Shown: positions 1 through 7,689 of the stretch, in pieces | Numbering within the stretch: position 1 is the first letter of the stretch | How the letters are laid out: every line of letters begins with the position of its first letter | Origin: Chloroflexota bacterium | GTDB lineage: Bacteria > Chloroflexota > Limnocylindria > Limnocylindrales > CSP1-4 | DNA: 21,073 nt | Direction: 5' to 3' | NCBI GenBank assembly: GCA_021786915.1 | Contig: JAJYMP010000739.1 | Location: forward strand, 1 to 21,073 | Program-made: the position numbers and the translations under genes | Notes under the pieces: generated by a model | Told to the model about the DNA's origin: nothing | Database searches by the model: none | What the model saw: only the letters and a program-made list of their open reading frames with translations

Positions 1-209
1 GAGATAATGAACGTCATCGGCTACATCGTGCGCGACGAGATGGCAACGGGGATCATCTCGGCCCTGCTGGTTGTACCGGTGCTAATGGTGCTGTGGGAGG
101 CACGCTCGACCCCGAAGCCGGTCGGGTCGGCTCCCTCGACCGCGGGCGCGCGCCGGCGTGGCTCGCCTCGATGGGCCTCGCGGAGCTGCTCCGGGTCCGC
201 GACGCGTAG
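1..209 (+). pseudogene. 3' end of an unidentified gene, apparently frameshifted
   Basis: The left edge cuts into a gene. From about position 7 to 100 the frame starting at base 1 has almost pure G/C third positions and encodes a hydrophobic stretch (GIISALLVVPVLMVLW, probably a membrane helix). From about 95 onward that frame loses its bias and the frame starting at base 3 gains it, reading TLDPEAGRVGSLDRG and then WLASMGLAELLRVRDA with a TAG stop at 207-209. The switch equals a missing base near 95-120. I cannot name a family. It may be a decayed gene, a base-calling error, or two genes of which the second is very short. An intact gene continuing in the first frame is unlikely because that frame becomes Arg/Ser-rich and runs into the antisense of the next gene. 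Confidence 0.4.
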
Positions 210-224
210 CGGGCGCGACGGACG

Positions 225-1715
225 CTACTGCGCCGCCGGCAGCCCGAAGGCCCACAGGCTGCCGTCGAGCGAGCCGACGAACAGCATGCCCTCCGCGGAC
301 GACGGCGCGCTGTACGTCTCCGGGCCGGTGTGGGCCGTGAACAGCACGGACCCGTCAGCGGCGCTCATCACGACCAGGTCTGGCCCGATCCCGCCCACCA
401 CCATGCCATGGACCCACGTCAGGGCCGGCATGACGGCGTGCTCGAACGGCCGCTCCCAGGTGACCGCACCGTTCGCCGGGTCGATCGCCTGCACGAAGCC
501 CGTCCTGGCCTGGCCGGCGATGATCGCCTTGCCGCCGCCCATGAAGATGCGTCCCTCGGCGAATGCCGGGGTCGAGACGGAGCCCTCGCCGCAGTCCGGG
601 CAGCCGCCGCCGATGGCGATCCGCTGCATCCATACCGGACCCGCGTCGAGCTGGCCGCGGTCGAAGGCGTAGAACAGCCCGTTCTTGTTGGCGGCGCCGA
701 CGAGCTGACGACCGGAGGCATCGGTGAACAGGGACGGCGTGGTGCCCCAGTCCCCGTCCAGGATGGACTGCGAGGGGGGCGTCTGCCAGCTGGACTTGAC
801 CTTGAGCGTCGTCGCGTCGAGGGCGACGATCGACTGGGCCAGCGGCTGCGACGTGGGCTGGGAATAGTTGCCGGTAGTGACGTAGACGGTCTGCGTGGCG
901 GCGTCGAGCGCGGGCGTCTGCCATATCCCGCCCCCAGTCTGGCCTCGCGGCACCGCGTCGAAGTGCGCCGTGACGGCGTGCGTCGCGAGGTCGACGCGCA
1001 GCAGCTGGCCCTGCACCAGCGGCTCGTCGCAGTTGGAGGCCACGCCGATGTAAGCCGATCCCTGCCAGATCAGCGGGCTCGACCAGTTGTACAGGCCGCC
1101 CTTGGGCGAGTTGTCGCCCACCTTGATCTTCCAGCGCACCGCCCCGGTGGCCGCGTCGAGCGCGTACCAGTTGGAATCGCCCCCGCCCACGTACACGACG
1201 CCGTCTTCCACGGTGGCCGACGAGGTGACGCCCAGGGTGTTCGGGTCGCAGGCCTTGGTGGTGGTCAGACCCAGGAAGGTCTTCCAGCGCACGACGCCGA
1301 GGGCGAGGTCGATCGCGTACTCGTACCCGTCCCAGGCGCCGACGTACGCGACGCCGCCGACGACGATGGGCTGGGCAGCGATCGGGCCGCCGAGGGTGAC
1401 GTGCATGCGCGGGACCAGCGTGCCCACGTTGCCGGGGCTCAGCGTGGTGTCGGTGCTGACGCCGTTGCGTGCGGGGCTGCCGAGGTACGTGGGCCACTCC
1501 GCCGACGCGGCGCCTGCGAGCGCTGTCGGGGCGGGGTCAGTGGGGAGCGCGCTCTGCCCGGCGCTCGCGGCGGGGGTGATTGTCGCCGTGGCCTGCAACC
1601 CGTTGCAGCCAGCTGTGGCGAGGATGACCACCACCAGCAGCGCAGGTCGAAGGCGCCTGGCGGGCCAGGGACGCCTGCGGGTGGGACTGGTGGCGGTCAG
1701 GGCAGGCTGGCTCAA
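225..1715 (-). CDS. PQQ-like beta-propeller repeat lipoprotein
   Basis: A 496-residue exported protein. The N-terminus has an Arg-rich n-region (residues 13-23), a hydrophobic core (ALLVVVILA) and a lipobox-like TAGC with Cys37, so membrane anchoring by lipidation is expected. After a low-complexity Ala/Pro/Thr spacer, the propeller starts at about residue 74 (WPTYLGSPARNG). Several PQQ/BamB-type blades follow the pattern 'GVVYVGGGDSNWYALDAATG' with variations up to the C-terminal GMLFVGSLDGSLWAFGL. Such blades form a closed beta-propeller. Binding of PQQ itself is not shown: no catalytic residues of quinoprotein dehydrogenases are evident, and many family members are scaffold or sensor proteins. 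Several Cys residues (for example GGGCPDCGEGS) could form disulfides. The start is a TTG with only a weak upstream purine stretch; it is chosen because it gives a complete signal peptide. The downstream neighbour (1854-2978) is on the same strand 138 bp upstream and is also secreted. Confidence 0.85.
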   Translation of the reverse strand: MSQPALTATSPTRRRPWPARRLRPALLVVVILATAGCNGLQATATITPAASAGQSALPTDPAPTALAGAASAEWPTYLGSPARNGVSTDTTLSPGNVGTLVPRMHVTLGGPIAAQPIVVGGVAYVGAWDGYEYAIDLALGVVRWKTFLGLTTTKACDPNTLGVTSSATVEDGVVYVGGGDSNWYALDAATGAVRWKIKVGDNSPKGGLYNWSSPLIWQGSAYIGVASNCDEPLVQGQLLRVDLATHAVTAHFDAVPRGQTGGGIWQTPALDAATQTVYVTTGNYSQPTSQPLAQSIVALDATTLKVKSSWQTPPSQSILDGDWGTTPSLFTDASGRQLVGAANKNGLFYAFDRGQLDAGPVWMQRIAIGGGCPDCGEGSVSTPAFAEGRIFMGGGKAIIAGQARTGFVQAIDPANGAVTWERPFEHAVMPALTWVHGMVVGGIGPDLVVMSAADGSVLFTAHTGPETYSAPSSAEGMLFVGSLDGSLWAFGLPAAQ

Positions 1716-1849
1716 GGCTGGGGCGCTCCGGCTGGACGGGACGGTGGTGTCCGCCGCGGAAGATACGCCAAATCGCTTTCGGCCTCCCCCGGCGACCCTC
1801 CGCCGCCCCCTCGCGGTCCGGGGCAGGGCGCTCCACGCCGAGCCGAGGC

Positions 1850-1870
1850 CGGGTCAGCTCCCGTAGCGGC
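1850..1870 (+). repeat. 21-bp exact direct repeat, copy 1
   Basis: The 21 bases from 1850 to 1870 (beginning cgggtcagctcccg and ending tagcggc) are identical to 7532-7552. In this copy the minus-strand glycosidase-like gene uses the sequence for its last codons and stop (YGS then TGA). Flanking bases differ on both sides. Confidence 0.75.
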
Positions 1871-2978
1871 GCACGGCATCGCGGATGCGGGTGTAGTCGG
1901 CCGGGTTCGCGTTCATGTTGACCTGGTCCATGAAGCTCCAGGCGAACAGCCCGGCCGCGGTGGCCTGACGCAGGTACGCGTCGGTCAGCATCGCGCTCGT
2001 GTCGGCGTCGAAGGTGGCCTGCGAGCCGTTGTCGGGCTTGTAGTGGGCGAGCATGACCGGGCCCCAGGCGTGGAGCGCTCGGGTCATCGCCAGCACGTCG
2101 GCCACGTTGGTGTCGCTCTCCATCGCCTGGAAGCTCTGGAAGTCGGACGCGCCCATGACGTCGGCGAAGTGCTGGAGCATCGAGCGGCCGCCGCCCGTGG
2201 ACGGGTCGTCCCATCGCTCCTGCCAGCCGCCCCAGCCCAGGGACACCTTCGCGTTGGGGGCGTAGCGGTGGAAGGTGACCTCCGCCCGGGTGTAGGCGTC
2301 CTTGAGCGCAGACCAGTACGCCTGGTCCGGGAGCCAGGCGCCCTGGTGGCAGGCGTAGGTCTGGAACTCGGTGAACATCGTCACGTACAGCGGCGGCCCC
2401 TTGGCGGTGCCGGCCCAGATCTTCGCCAGGGCTGCCATGTCGGACTGGAACAGGGCCGTCAGCGGGTACGGGCGGCCGCAGGCCGGGCCGTACTTGGTCT
2501 GGGTGGTTGTGGTGGCGTTGCCGCTCGCGTACACGATCAGGTGGAGCGCTCGCCCGACGGCGTACTGGGCCGGGATGAGGCTCGACGACCATCCGGTCAT
2601 CCATGACAGGTCGCCGTGGCCGTTGAACCAGCTCGAGAGGATCCGGACTGGGGCGACCTTGACGAGCGGGCTCGCCGCCGCCGTCCCCGCCTCGCTCCCA
2701 AGGCCGAACAGGAGCTTGGGGATCCCGGCCGGCGCGGAGGAGCCGGGCACGAAGCTGTGGGACGAGGTCTCCGAGGGCGATCCCAGGAGGGTCGCGCCCG
2801 GCGAGCCGCTGCCCAGGATGACCGCGGACCCGGCGGCGGCGCCGGTCGGCCCGGCCGGCGTGCCCGTGTTCGCGAGCGCCGGGGCGAGCAGGACGACCGC
2901 GACAAGCACGAGGGCCAGCACCCCCACGGCAGCGACACGGGGCCGCAGCGTCCGCGGAGGCCGGTCGGGCTGGTTCAT
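1854..2978 (-). CDS. secreted probable TIM-barrel glycoside hydrolase-like protein
   Basis: A 374-residue protein from the ATG at 2978. This start gives a clean signal peptide: a basic n-region (residues 1-14, RPPRTLRPR), a hydrophobic core (VAAVGVLALVLVAVVLLAPA) and a likely cleavage after ALA near residue 36. The frame stays open to a GTG at 3029, but the extra 17 residues look non-coding. A Gly/Ser/Ala-rich linker runs to about residue 90. The remainder alternates beta-like strands and helices in the manner of a TIM barrel: VRILSSWFNGHGD, LHLIVYASG, PPLYVTMFTEF, AKVSLGWGGWQ, VMLAHYKPDNG, GLFAWSFMDQV. Strand-end acidic residues Glu184 (MFTEFQ) and Glu267 (QAMESD) are candidates for a catalytic pair, by analogy with retaining glycosidases. 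I cannot assign a GH family, and the substrate is unknown. Location beside polysaccharide genes is consistent with a glycan role. Confidence 0.75.
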   Translation of the reverse strand: MNQPDRPPRTLRPRVAAVGVLALVLVAVVLLAPALANTGTPAGPTGAAAGSAVILGSGSPGATLLGSPSETSSHSFVPGSSAPAGIPKLLFGLGSEAGTAAASPLVKVAPVRILSSWFNGHGDLSWMTGWSSSLIPAQYAVGRALHLIVYASGNATTTTQTKYGPACGRPYPLTALFQSDMAALAKIWAGTAKGPPLYVTMFTEFQTYACHQGAWLPDQAYWSALKDAYTRAEVTFHRYAPNAKVSLGWGGWQERWDDPSTGGGRSMLQHFADVMGASDFQSFQAMESDTNVADVLAMTRALHAWGPVMLAHYKPDNGSQATFDADTSAMLTDAYLRQATAAGLFAWSFMDQVNMNANPADYTRIRDAVRRYGS

Positions 2979-3385
2979 CAGGGTGCCGGGGATGGTGCCG
3001 GCGCACGCCGCCTGCTGGCGCTGCAACACTTCTGCAATTCGGGCCGGGACTCGGCAGTTAGGTCCATGGCGCCCAGAAGAATAGCCTCAATGGCCCGTGA
3101 CTCTGTTATGGGGCGCGACTCCGAGGGGCACATATGATCCGCAGACGACGGTGCGGTCCGAGACCTGCAGAGGGCCCGCCTTCGACTTCCCACGACGGAC
3201 GGTGGACTTGGGTACTGACGCGTGATGGGGCCATCTGACCACCGAGCGGCGTCGTCGATCGACCGAACGTGTCAGCGCCAGAGTCGGCCTGCCACGCCCG
3301 CGCGGCGCGTCGCTCGAGAGCGCGCGATCGCCGCGCGGGGTGGTCTTCTCGATCGGCCGCTGTCCGGCTCGACCGGTAGCGCCAC
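2979..3385. other. divergent intergenic region, candidate promoters
   Basis: About 400 bp without a convincing gene, lying between a minus-strand secreted protein and the plus-strand glycosyltransferase operon. It is noticeably less GC-rich than the coding DNA around 3060-3140. A perfect-looking -10 hexamer TATGAT lies on the plus strand at 3133-3138, but no good -35 box is found at the usual spacing and it is 250 bp from the GT2 start. On the minus strand TATTCT (3083-3078) could serve the gene that begins at 2978, also without a clear -35. The Arg-rich frames across this region have no protein-like composition. Transcription in both directions from here is inferred from gene orientation. 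Confidence 0.35.
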
Positions 3386-4744
3386 ATGACCTCCAGCGTC
3401 GAGGTCTTCCTCGCGGTGGCGGCGGTGCTGGTGCTCCTCCAGGCCCTGTTCTCGCTCTACCTGATGCTGTTCTCGTGGGAGCACCCGAACCGGCTCGAGG
3501 CGAGCCGGGGACCGCGCGCCTATCACCGCTCGGACTTGTCGTTCACGGTCCTCGTTCCGGCCCGGGAGGAGGAGGCCGTCATCTTCGACACCGTCCTGCG
3601 GATCTGGAACGGGCGCTTCCCGCTCCGGGACGACCCCTCGGAGACTCCTGAGGGTTACCGGACGCGCAAGGAGCGGCAGGTCGAGATCGTGGTCATCTGC
3701 CACGAGGACGACCTGGCGACCATCGCCGAGGCCAACCGCGCCGCGGCCGCGGCCGGCACGAGCTCGGTACGGGTGGTGACGTTCTCCGGCACGCAGGTCA
3801 ACAAGCCGCGCGCACTGAACGTCGGGCTCGCGGTCACCTCGAATGACGTGGTTGCCGTGTTCGACGCCGAGGACGATGTCGATGCAGAGCTGCTCAACGC
3901 CGTGGCGACGGTGATGGAGCGCGAGGACGTCGGCATCGTCCAGGCGGGCGTCCAGCTCATGAACTTCCGCGACCACTGGTTCTCGCTCCACAACTGCGTC
4001 GAGTACTACTTCTGGTTCAAGAGCCGGCTCCACTTCCACGCCCGGCAGGGAATGATCCCGCTCGGCGGCAACACGGTGTTCGTGCGCCGCCACCTGCTCG
4101 AGCGGGTCGGCGGCTGGAACCCGGCCGCGCTCACCGAGGACGCCGACATCGGCGTGCGCCTGAGCGTCCTGCGGGAGCCGATCACGGTGGTCTACGACGG
4201 CGACCGGGTGACGCGGGAGGAGACCCCGTCCGACACGAGCGCGCTCATCCGCCAGCGGACCCGATGGCACCAGGGCTTCCTCCAGGTGCTCGTGCGGCGC
4301 GACTGGATGCGGCTGCCGGGCCCGCGCCAGCGGCTCCTCGCCGCGTACACCTTCAGCTACCCGTTCCTCCAGCTGCCGATCCTGACGCTCTGGCCGCTCG
4401 CCATCGTGCTGGGCGTCGTGTGGCACGTGTCGGTGGTGGTGTCGATGATCACGTTCCTCCCGCTGTACGCGCTCGCGTTCCAGTTCTTCGTGACCCTGAT
4501 CGGCGCCGGGATGTTCACCCGTGAATACGGCATGCGGCTGCCCGTCCGCACCTTCGTGACGCTCGCGCTGACCTTCCTGCCCTACCAGTGGCTCCTGACC
4601 GTGAGCTCTGTCCGAGCGCTGCGACGTGAGCTCGCCGCCCGCTCCGACTGGGAGAAGACCGCACACGTCGGCGCGCACCGCGCCGCGCTGCCCAGACCGG
4701 CGGTCACCGCGCCCATCACCGACAGCGAGCCCTTCGGGACATGA
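3386..4744 (+). CDS. membrane GT2-family processive-type glycosyltransferase
   Basis: A 452-residue family 2 glycosyltransferase of the BcsA/hyaluronan-synthase/N-acetylglucosaminyltransferase type. It should transfer sugars from a nucleotide-sugar in the cytoplasm and may help extrude the chain. An N-terminal helix (residues 5-29) precedes the GT-A domain. That domain shows LSFTVLVPAREEE (51-63), KPRALNVGL (140-148), the DAEDD metal/sugar-nucleotide motif (160-164), TEDADIG (250-256) with the catalytic-base Asp, and QRTRW (290-294), the QxxRW signature of processive enzymes. Three or more helices follow between about 316 and 410. There is no PilZ domain, so c-di-GMP control as in BcsA is not indicated. 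Its stop overlaps the start of the next gene (ATGA at 4741-4744), implying translational coupling. The ATG at 3386 has no obvious strong ribosome site. The sugar product is unknown. Confidence 0.9.
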   Translation: MTSSVEVFLAVAAVLVLLQALFSLYLMLFSWEHPNRLEASRGPRAYHRSDLSFTVLVPAREEEAVIFDTVLRIWNGRFPLRDDPSETPEGYRTRKERQVEIVVICHEDDLATIAEANRAAAAAGTSSVRVVTFSGTQVNKPRALNVGLAVTSNDVVAVFDAEDDVDAELLNAVATVMEREDVGIVQAGVQLMNFRDHWFSLHNCVEYYFWFKSRLHFHARQGMIPLGGNTVFVRRHLLERVGGWNPAALTEDADIGVRLSVLREPITVVYDGDRVTREETPSDTSALIRQRTRWHQGFLQVLVRRDWMRLPGPRQRLLAAYTFSYPFLQLPILTLWPLAIVLGVVWHVSVVVSMITFLPLYALAFQFFVTLIGAGMFTREYGMRLPVRTFVTLALTFLPYQWLLTVSSVRALRRELAARSDWEKTAHVGAHRAALPRPAVTAPITDSEPFGT

Positions 4745-7548
4745 CGACGCCGCTCGGTCCGACGGGGGGCGTGGCGAGCGGGCTCCGCAGCTCAGGGGGT
4801 GTGGCGAGCCGACTGCGATCGACGCTGGGCAGGAGGGGCGTCAGGGAGGCCGTCTGGGTGGCGGCCATCCTGGGCATCGGCGCGCTCGCCCACGCGGTCG
4901 ACATGTTCAACTACCCGTTCTACCAGCAGGACGAGGGGACGTACATCTCGCAGGCGTGGTCGGTGTTCCACCTCGGCCACCTGGCGCCCTACACCTACTG
5001 GTACGACCACCCGCCGGCTGGCTGGATCCAGCTGGGCGCGCTGCTCCAGCTCTTCGGCCAGGTGCTCAACGTCCCGAGCGACATCGAGGCCGGCCGCATC
5101 GTGATGCTGGGCTTCCAGGTGGGCTCGATGGCGCTGCTGTACGCGGTCGCGCGGGGCCTCGGGCGCAGCACCGCTGCCGCCACGGTCGCGGTCCTCGCCT
5201 TCGCCCTCTCGCCGTACGGCCTCGTCTTCCACCGCCGGATCCTGCTCGACAACATCGCGTCGTTCTGGCTGCTGGCCAGCCTCGCCCCGCTGGTCGCCCG
5301 GCGGCTGACGCTGTCCCGCGTCTGGATGAGCGCCCTCATGCTCGGCATCGGCGTCCTGTCCAAGGAGATCCTGATCGTGGCCGTGCCGGCCCTCGCGGTG
5401 CTGGTGGCCGTTCGGGCGGACCGCTCGCAACGGTCTCTCGCGACCCTCGGCTGGCTCGTGCTGGTGCTGAGCATCAGCTCGCTGTGGCTCCTGTTCGCGA
5501 TGCTCAAGGGGGAGCTCCTGCCGCCCGGCGCCCCGCTGTCTGGCAGTGGCGGGCATGTCAGCCTGATCGAGACGCTGCTCGTCCAGGCTGCCCGCGGCCG
5601 CGACGGCGGGATCCTGGAGGCCGGAAGCCACTTCTGGCAGACGGCCACCTGGTGGCTCGGGCAGGACCCGCTGCTCGTGGCGGGCGGCACGGCGGCGTCG
5701 GCGATGGCGGCCCTCTCCATCAGGCGCGCGAGGTCGATGGGCGCGCTCGGGCTGGCGGTGCTCTCGCTGTGGGTCTTCCTCGGCCGAGGCGGAGTCACGC
5801 TCGACTTCTACCTCGTGCCCCTCCTGCCCCTGCTCGCGCTGGAGGTCGCCTGGGCGTTCGACGGCATCCGGGCGCAGGGCCGTCGCCTGCCGGACGCCGC
5901 GGTCTGGCACCGCGCCCTCGACCACCGATTCGCGAGGGCGACCGCGGCCGGCGTCCTGTCGGTCTCGGTGGTCCTGACCGGGACCGGATCGCTCGTCCAC
6001 GCGTCGGATCGCGCCGTGCTGTGGTCGAGCCCCCAGGCGTCCACCCAGCGGGCGGCGATCAGCTGGGTGCGCGCCACGCTGCCCCCGGACTCGACGATGG
6101 TCATCGACATGTTCGCCTGGCCGGACCTGCACGAGCCGACGGTCCCGGCGCCCAGCTTCCCGCGCGCCGAGTACTACTGGAAGGTGGAGGAGGACCCCGC
6201 GATCCGCAGCGCCATCCTCAAGGACGACTGGCGCAACGTGGACTACGTCATGGCCACCCCGGACATGGTGGGCGACGCGTCGCAGCTGCCGTTCGTCCAG
6301 ACGATCCTCGACCACGCCGACGTGATCCGGCGGATCGACCAGGGTGGCTGGCCGGTCCTGATCGAGCGGACCCGCACGCTGCGGCGCCTGCCGGCCACGT
6401 CGGACCAGCTGCTCTCGACCTTGTGGGCGAGCTGGAGAGCGGCGGTGCTGCCGACGGGGAGCGTCGCCTCCGCGGTGGCGACGCCGGACAGTCTGGCCAT
6501 GGCGATGGCGGCCGCCGTCTACATGAACGACCGCGCGACGTACGACGCGCTGTGGGGCCGGGCCAGGGGCCACCTGCTCGGCAGTGATGGCCTCGTCCTG
6601 CCCGGCCACGGAGGTGTCCGGGACCCCGGCGCCGACACCGACCTCGCGGTGGCGCTGCTCCTGGCGGCCAGCCGCTGGGGCGACGCCGTGGCCATGGCGA
6701 ACGGGCGCGCCCTGATCGGCGCCATCTGGTCACGCGAGACGGCGATCGTCGGCGGGGACCGGCTGGTGGTGGCGTCTGCGCCGGCCGCCGGGGCCCAGGC
6801 CACGCAGCCGACCGTCGTGGACGACAGCGCCCTGGCGCCGTACGCCTATCGGATGTTCTCCGTCTTCGACCCCGGCCACCCGTGGCTCAAGGTGGTGGGC
6901 GGGACGTACCACTGGCTCGAGCGGCTCCGGCTCGACCCGGCCGTCGGCGGCCCGGTCGGGGTGGTGCCCCATCTGGTGGTGGTCGACGCCACGGGCGGGG
7001 TCGCTCCGGTCGGCGGGACGCTGGGCGGGTCGCGGTTCGACGCCGCGGCCAGCACGCTCCAGTGGCGGCTGGGCCTGGACATGATCTGGAACGGCGAGGG
7101 CCGGGCGCAGGACGTCCTCGAGTGGCTGGGCGTGCCGCGGCGGACCGTCGAGGCGGGAGGAGCGGCATTCGCGAGCTACAACCTCGATGGCATGGCGACC
7201 GGGCCCGGGCAGGGCCTCATGACGTCATCGACCGTGCTGCCCTCCCTGTTTGCCAGCGGGGGCGTCGACCTCGCCTCGCGGGCGTTCTCCTCGACGGTCC
7301 TCACGCCGGCACTCGCCGCACGTCCCGGCGAGCTCGACGCGACCAGCCTGGGCTGGGCGTGGTTCGCGACCGCGCTGATGGACGGCGGCCTGGCCAACCT
7401 CACGCAGGGCGAAGCGACCATCGACTGGGCGCGGCCGGGGCTGGTCGCCACCGCCGTGGTCGTCCCGGGTCCCCCTCCTGGCCCGGGTTCTGGGCCGGGG
7501 CCAGGTGCTGCCGCCGCGCCGGCGGCCGGAGCGGGTCAGCTCCCGTAG
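4741..7548 (+). CDS. GT39-like membrane glycosyltransferase fused to a GH8-like domain
   Basis: A 935-residue fusion protein. The N-terminal half is a GT-C/GT39 (ArnT/PMT-like) glycosyltransferase using a lipid-linked sugar. Asp64-Glu65 lie in YQQDEGTYIS, the first outer loop, where these enzymes keep their catalytic acid. YDHPPAGW and RRILLDN follow, with about ten hydrophobic helices to about residue 420 and a small alpha/beta domain to about 555. From about 575 to 900 the sequence follows GH8 endoglucanases such as BcsZ along its whole length. MNDRATYDALW matches the NDRAAFD block, GADTDLAVALLLA the DADLW block, ALAPYAYRMF the PSYLxP block, RFDAAAS the SYDAxR block (general base as Asp767), and MTSSTVLPSLF the end. 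The GH8 general acid Glu aligns with Asp583. The tail is Pro/Gly/Ala-rich. A ten-residue N-terminal sequence (9-18) is repeated at 19-28. The ATG overlaps the upstream GT2 stop. The GT-C assignment is firm; the GH8 match was made by eye. Confidence 0.85.
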   Translation: MTTPLGPTGGVASGLRSSGGVASRLRSTLGRRGVREAVWVAAILGIGALAHAVDMFNYPFYQQDEGTYISQAWSVFHLGHLAPYTYWYDHPPAGWIQLGALLQLFGQVLNVPSDIEAGRIVMLGFQVGSMALLYAVARGLGRSTAAATVAVLAFALSPYGLVFHRRILLDNIASFWLLASLAPLVARRLTLSRVWMSALMLGIGVLSKEILIVAVPALAVLVAVRADRSQRSLATLGWLVLVLSISSLWLLFAMLKGELLPPGAPLSGSGGHVSLIETLLVQAARGRDGGILEAGSHFWQTATWWLGQDPLLVAGGTAASAMAALSIRRARSMGALGLAVLSLWVFLGRGGVTLDFYLVPLLPLLALEVAWAFDGIRAQGRRLPDAAVWHRALDHRFARATAAGVLSVSVVLTGTGSLVHASDRAVLWSSPQASTQRAAISWVRATLPPDSTMVIDMFAWPDLHEPTVPAPSFPRAEYYWKVEEDPAIRSAILKDDWRNVDYVMATPDMVGDASQLPFVQTILDHADVIRRIDQGGWPVLIERTRTLRRLPATSDQLLSTLWASWRAAVLPTGSVASAVATPDSLAMAMAAAVYMNDRATYDALWGRARGHLLGSDGLVLPGHGGVRDPGADTDLAVALLLAASRWGDAVAMANGRALIGAIWSRETAIVGGDRLVVASAPAAGAQATQPTVVDDSALAPYAYRMFSVFDPGHPWLKVVGGTYHWLERLRLDPAVGGPVGVVPHLVVVDATGGVAPVGGTLGGSRFDAAASTLQWRLGLDMIWNGEGRAQDVLEWLGVPRRTVEAGGAAFASYNLDGMATGPGQGLMTSSTVLPSLFASGGVDLASRAFSSTVLTPALAARPGELDATSLGWAWFATALMDGGLANLTQGEATIDWARPGLVATAVVVPGPPPGPGSGPGPGAAAAPAAGAGQLP
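4765..4824 (+). repeat. tandem 30-bp (ten-codon) repeat
   Basis: Two adjacent in-frame copies (4765-4794 and 4795-4824) near the start of the GT39/GH8-like gene encode GGVASGLRSS and GGVASRLRST. They lie in the predicted cytoplasmic tail before the first membrane helix. The copies differ at several bases, so the duplication is not very recent. Confidence 0.7.
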
Positions 7549-7552
7549 CGGC
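7532..7552 (+). repeat. 21-bp exact direct repeat, copy 2
   Basis: Identical to 1850-1870 in the same orientation. Here the plus-strand GT39/GH8-like gene reads it as its last codons and stop (GQLP then TAG), just after a Pro/Gly/Ala-rich tail. The same DNA therefore ends two unrelated genes on opposite strands. Confidence 0.75.
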
Positions 7553-7677
7553 CGCAGCGCGGCGAGCGCGACGGTTGTCACGCTCCCCGCGCGCCCGGAG
7601 CCGGCGGCGTCACGCCGGTGCAGGGTTCCCGCGGCTAGGTTCGGCTGGCAGAGTCCGATCTGCCTGAGACCTTCATG

Positions 7678-7683
7678 AGGAGG
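7678..7683 (+). promoter_or_regulatory. ribosome binding site (AGGAGG)
   Basis: A perfect Shine-Dalgarno hexamer, six bases before the ATG at 7690. It settles the start of the small membrane protein in favour of 7690 over the in-frame ATG at 7675, which would overlap the hexamer. Confidence 0.85.
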
Positions 7684-7689
7684 CTGCCC

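Noticed and set aside
330..2606. Long plus-strand open frame (758 codons) opposite the propeller and barrel genes
   Set aside because: Its composition is Arg/Gly/Ala-rich with no domain, and it is the complement of two genes with clear signal peptides and folds; long antisense frames are expected at this GC content.
3133..3138. TATGAT as a definite promoter for the glycosyltransferase operon
   Set aside because: There is no -35 partner at 16-18 bp and the distance to the start is long, so it is kept only as a candidate within the intergenic note.
4792..6609. 605-codon minus-strand open frame opposite the GT39/GH8-like gene
   Set aside because: It is rich in Arg/His/Gln/Asp without hydrophobic structure; the plus strand has the membrane helices and family motifs.
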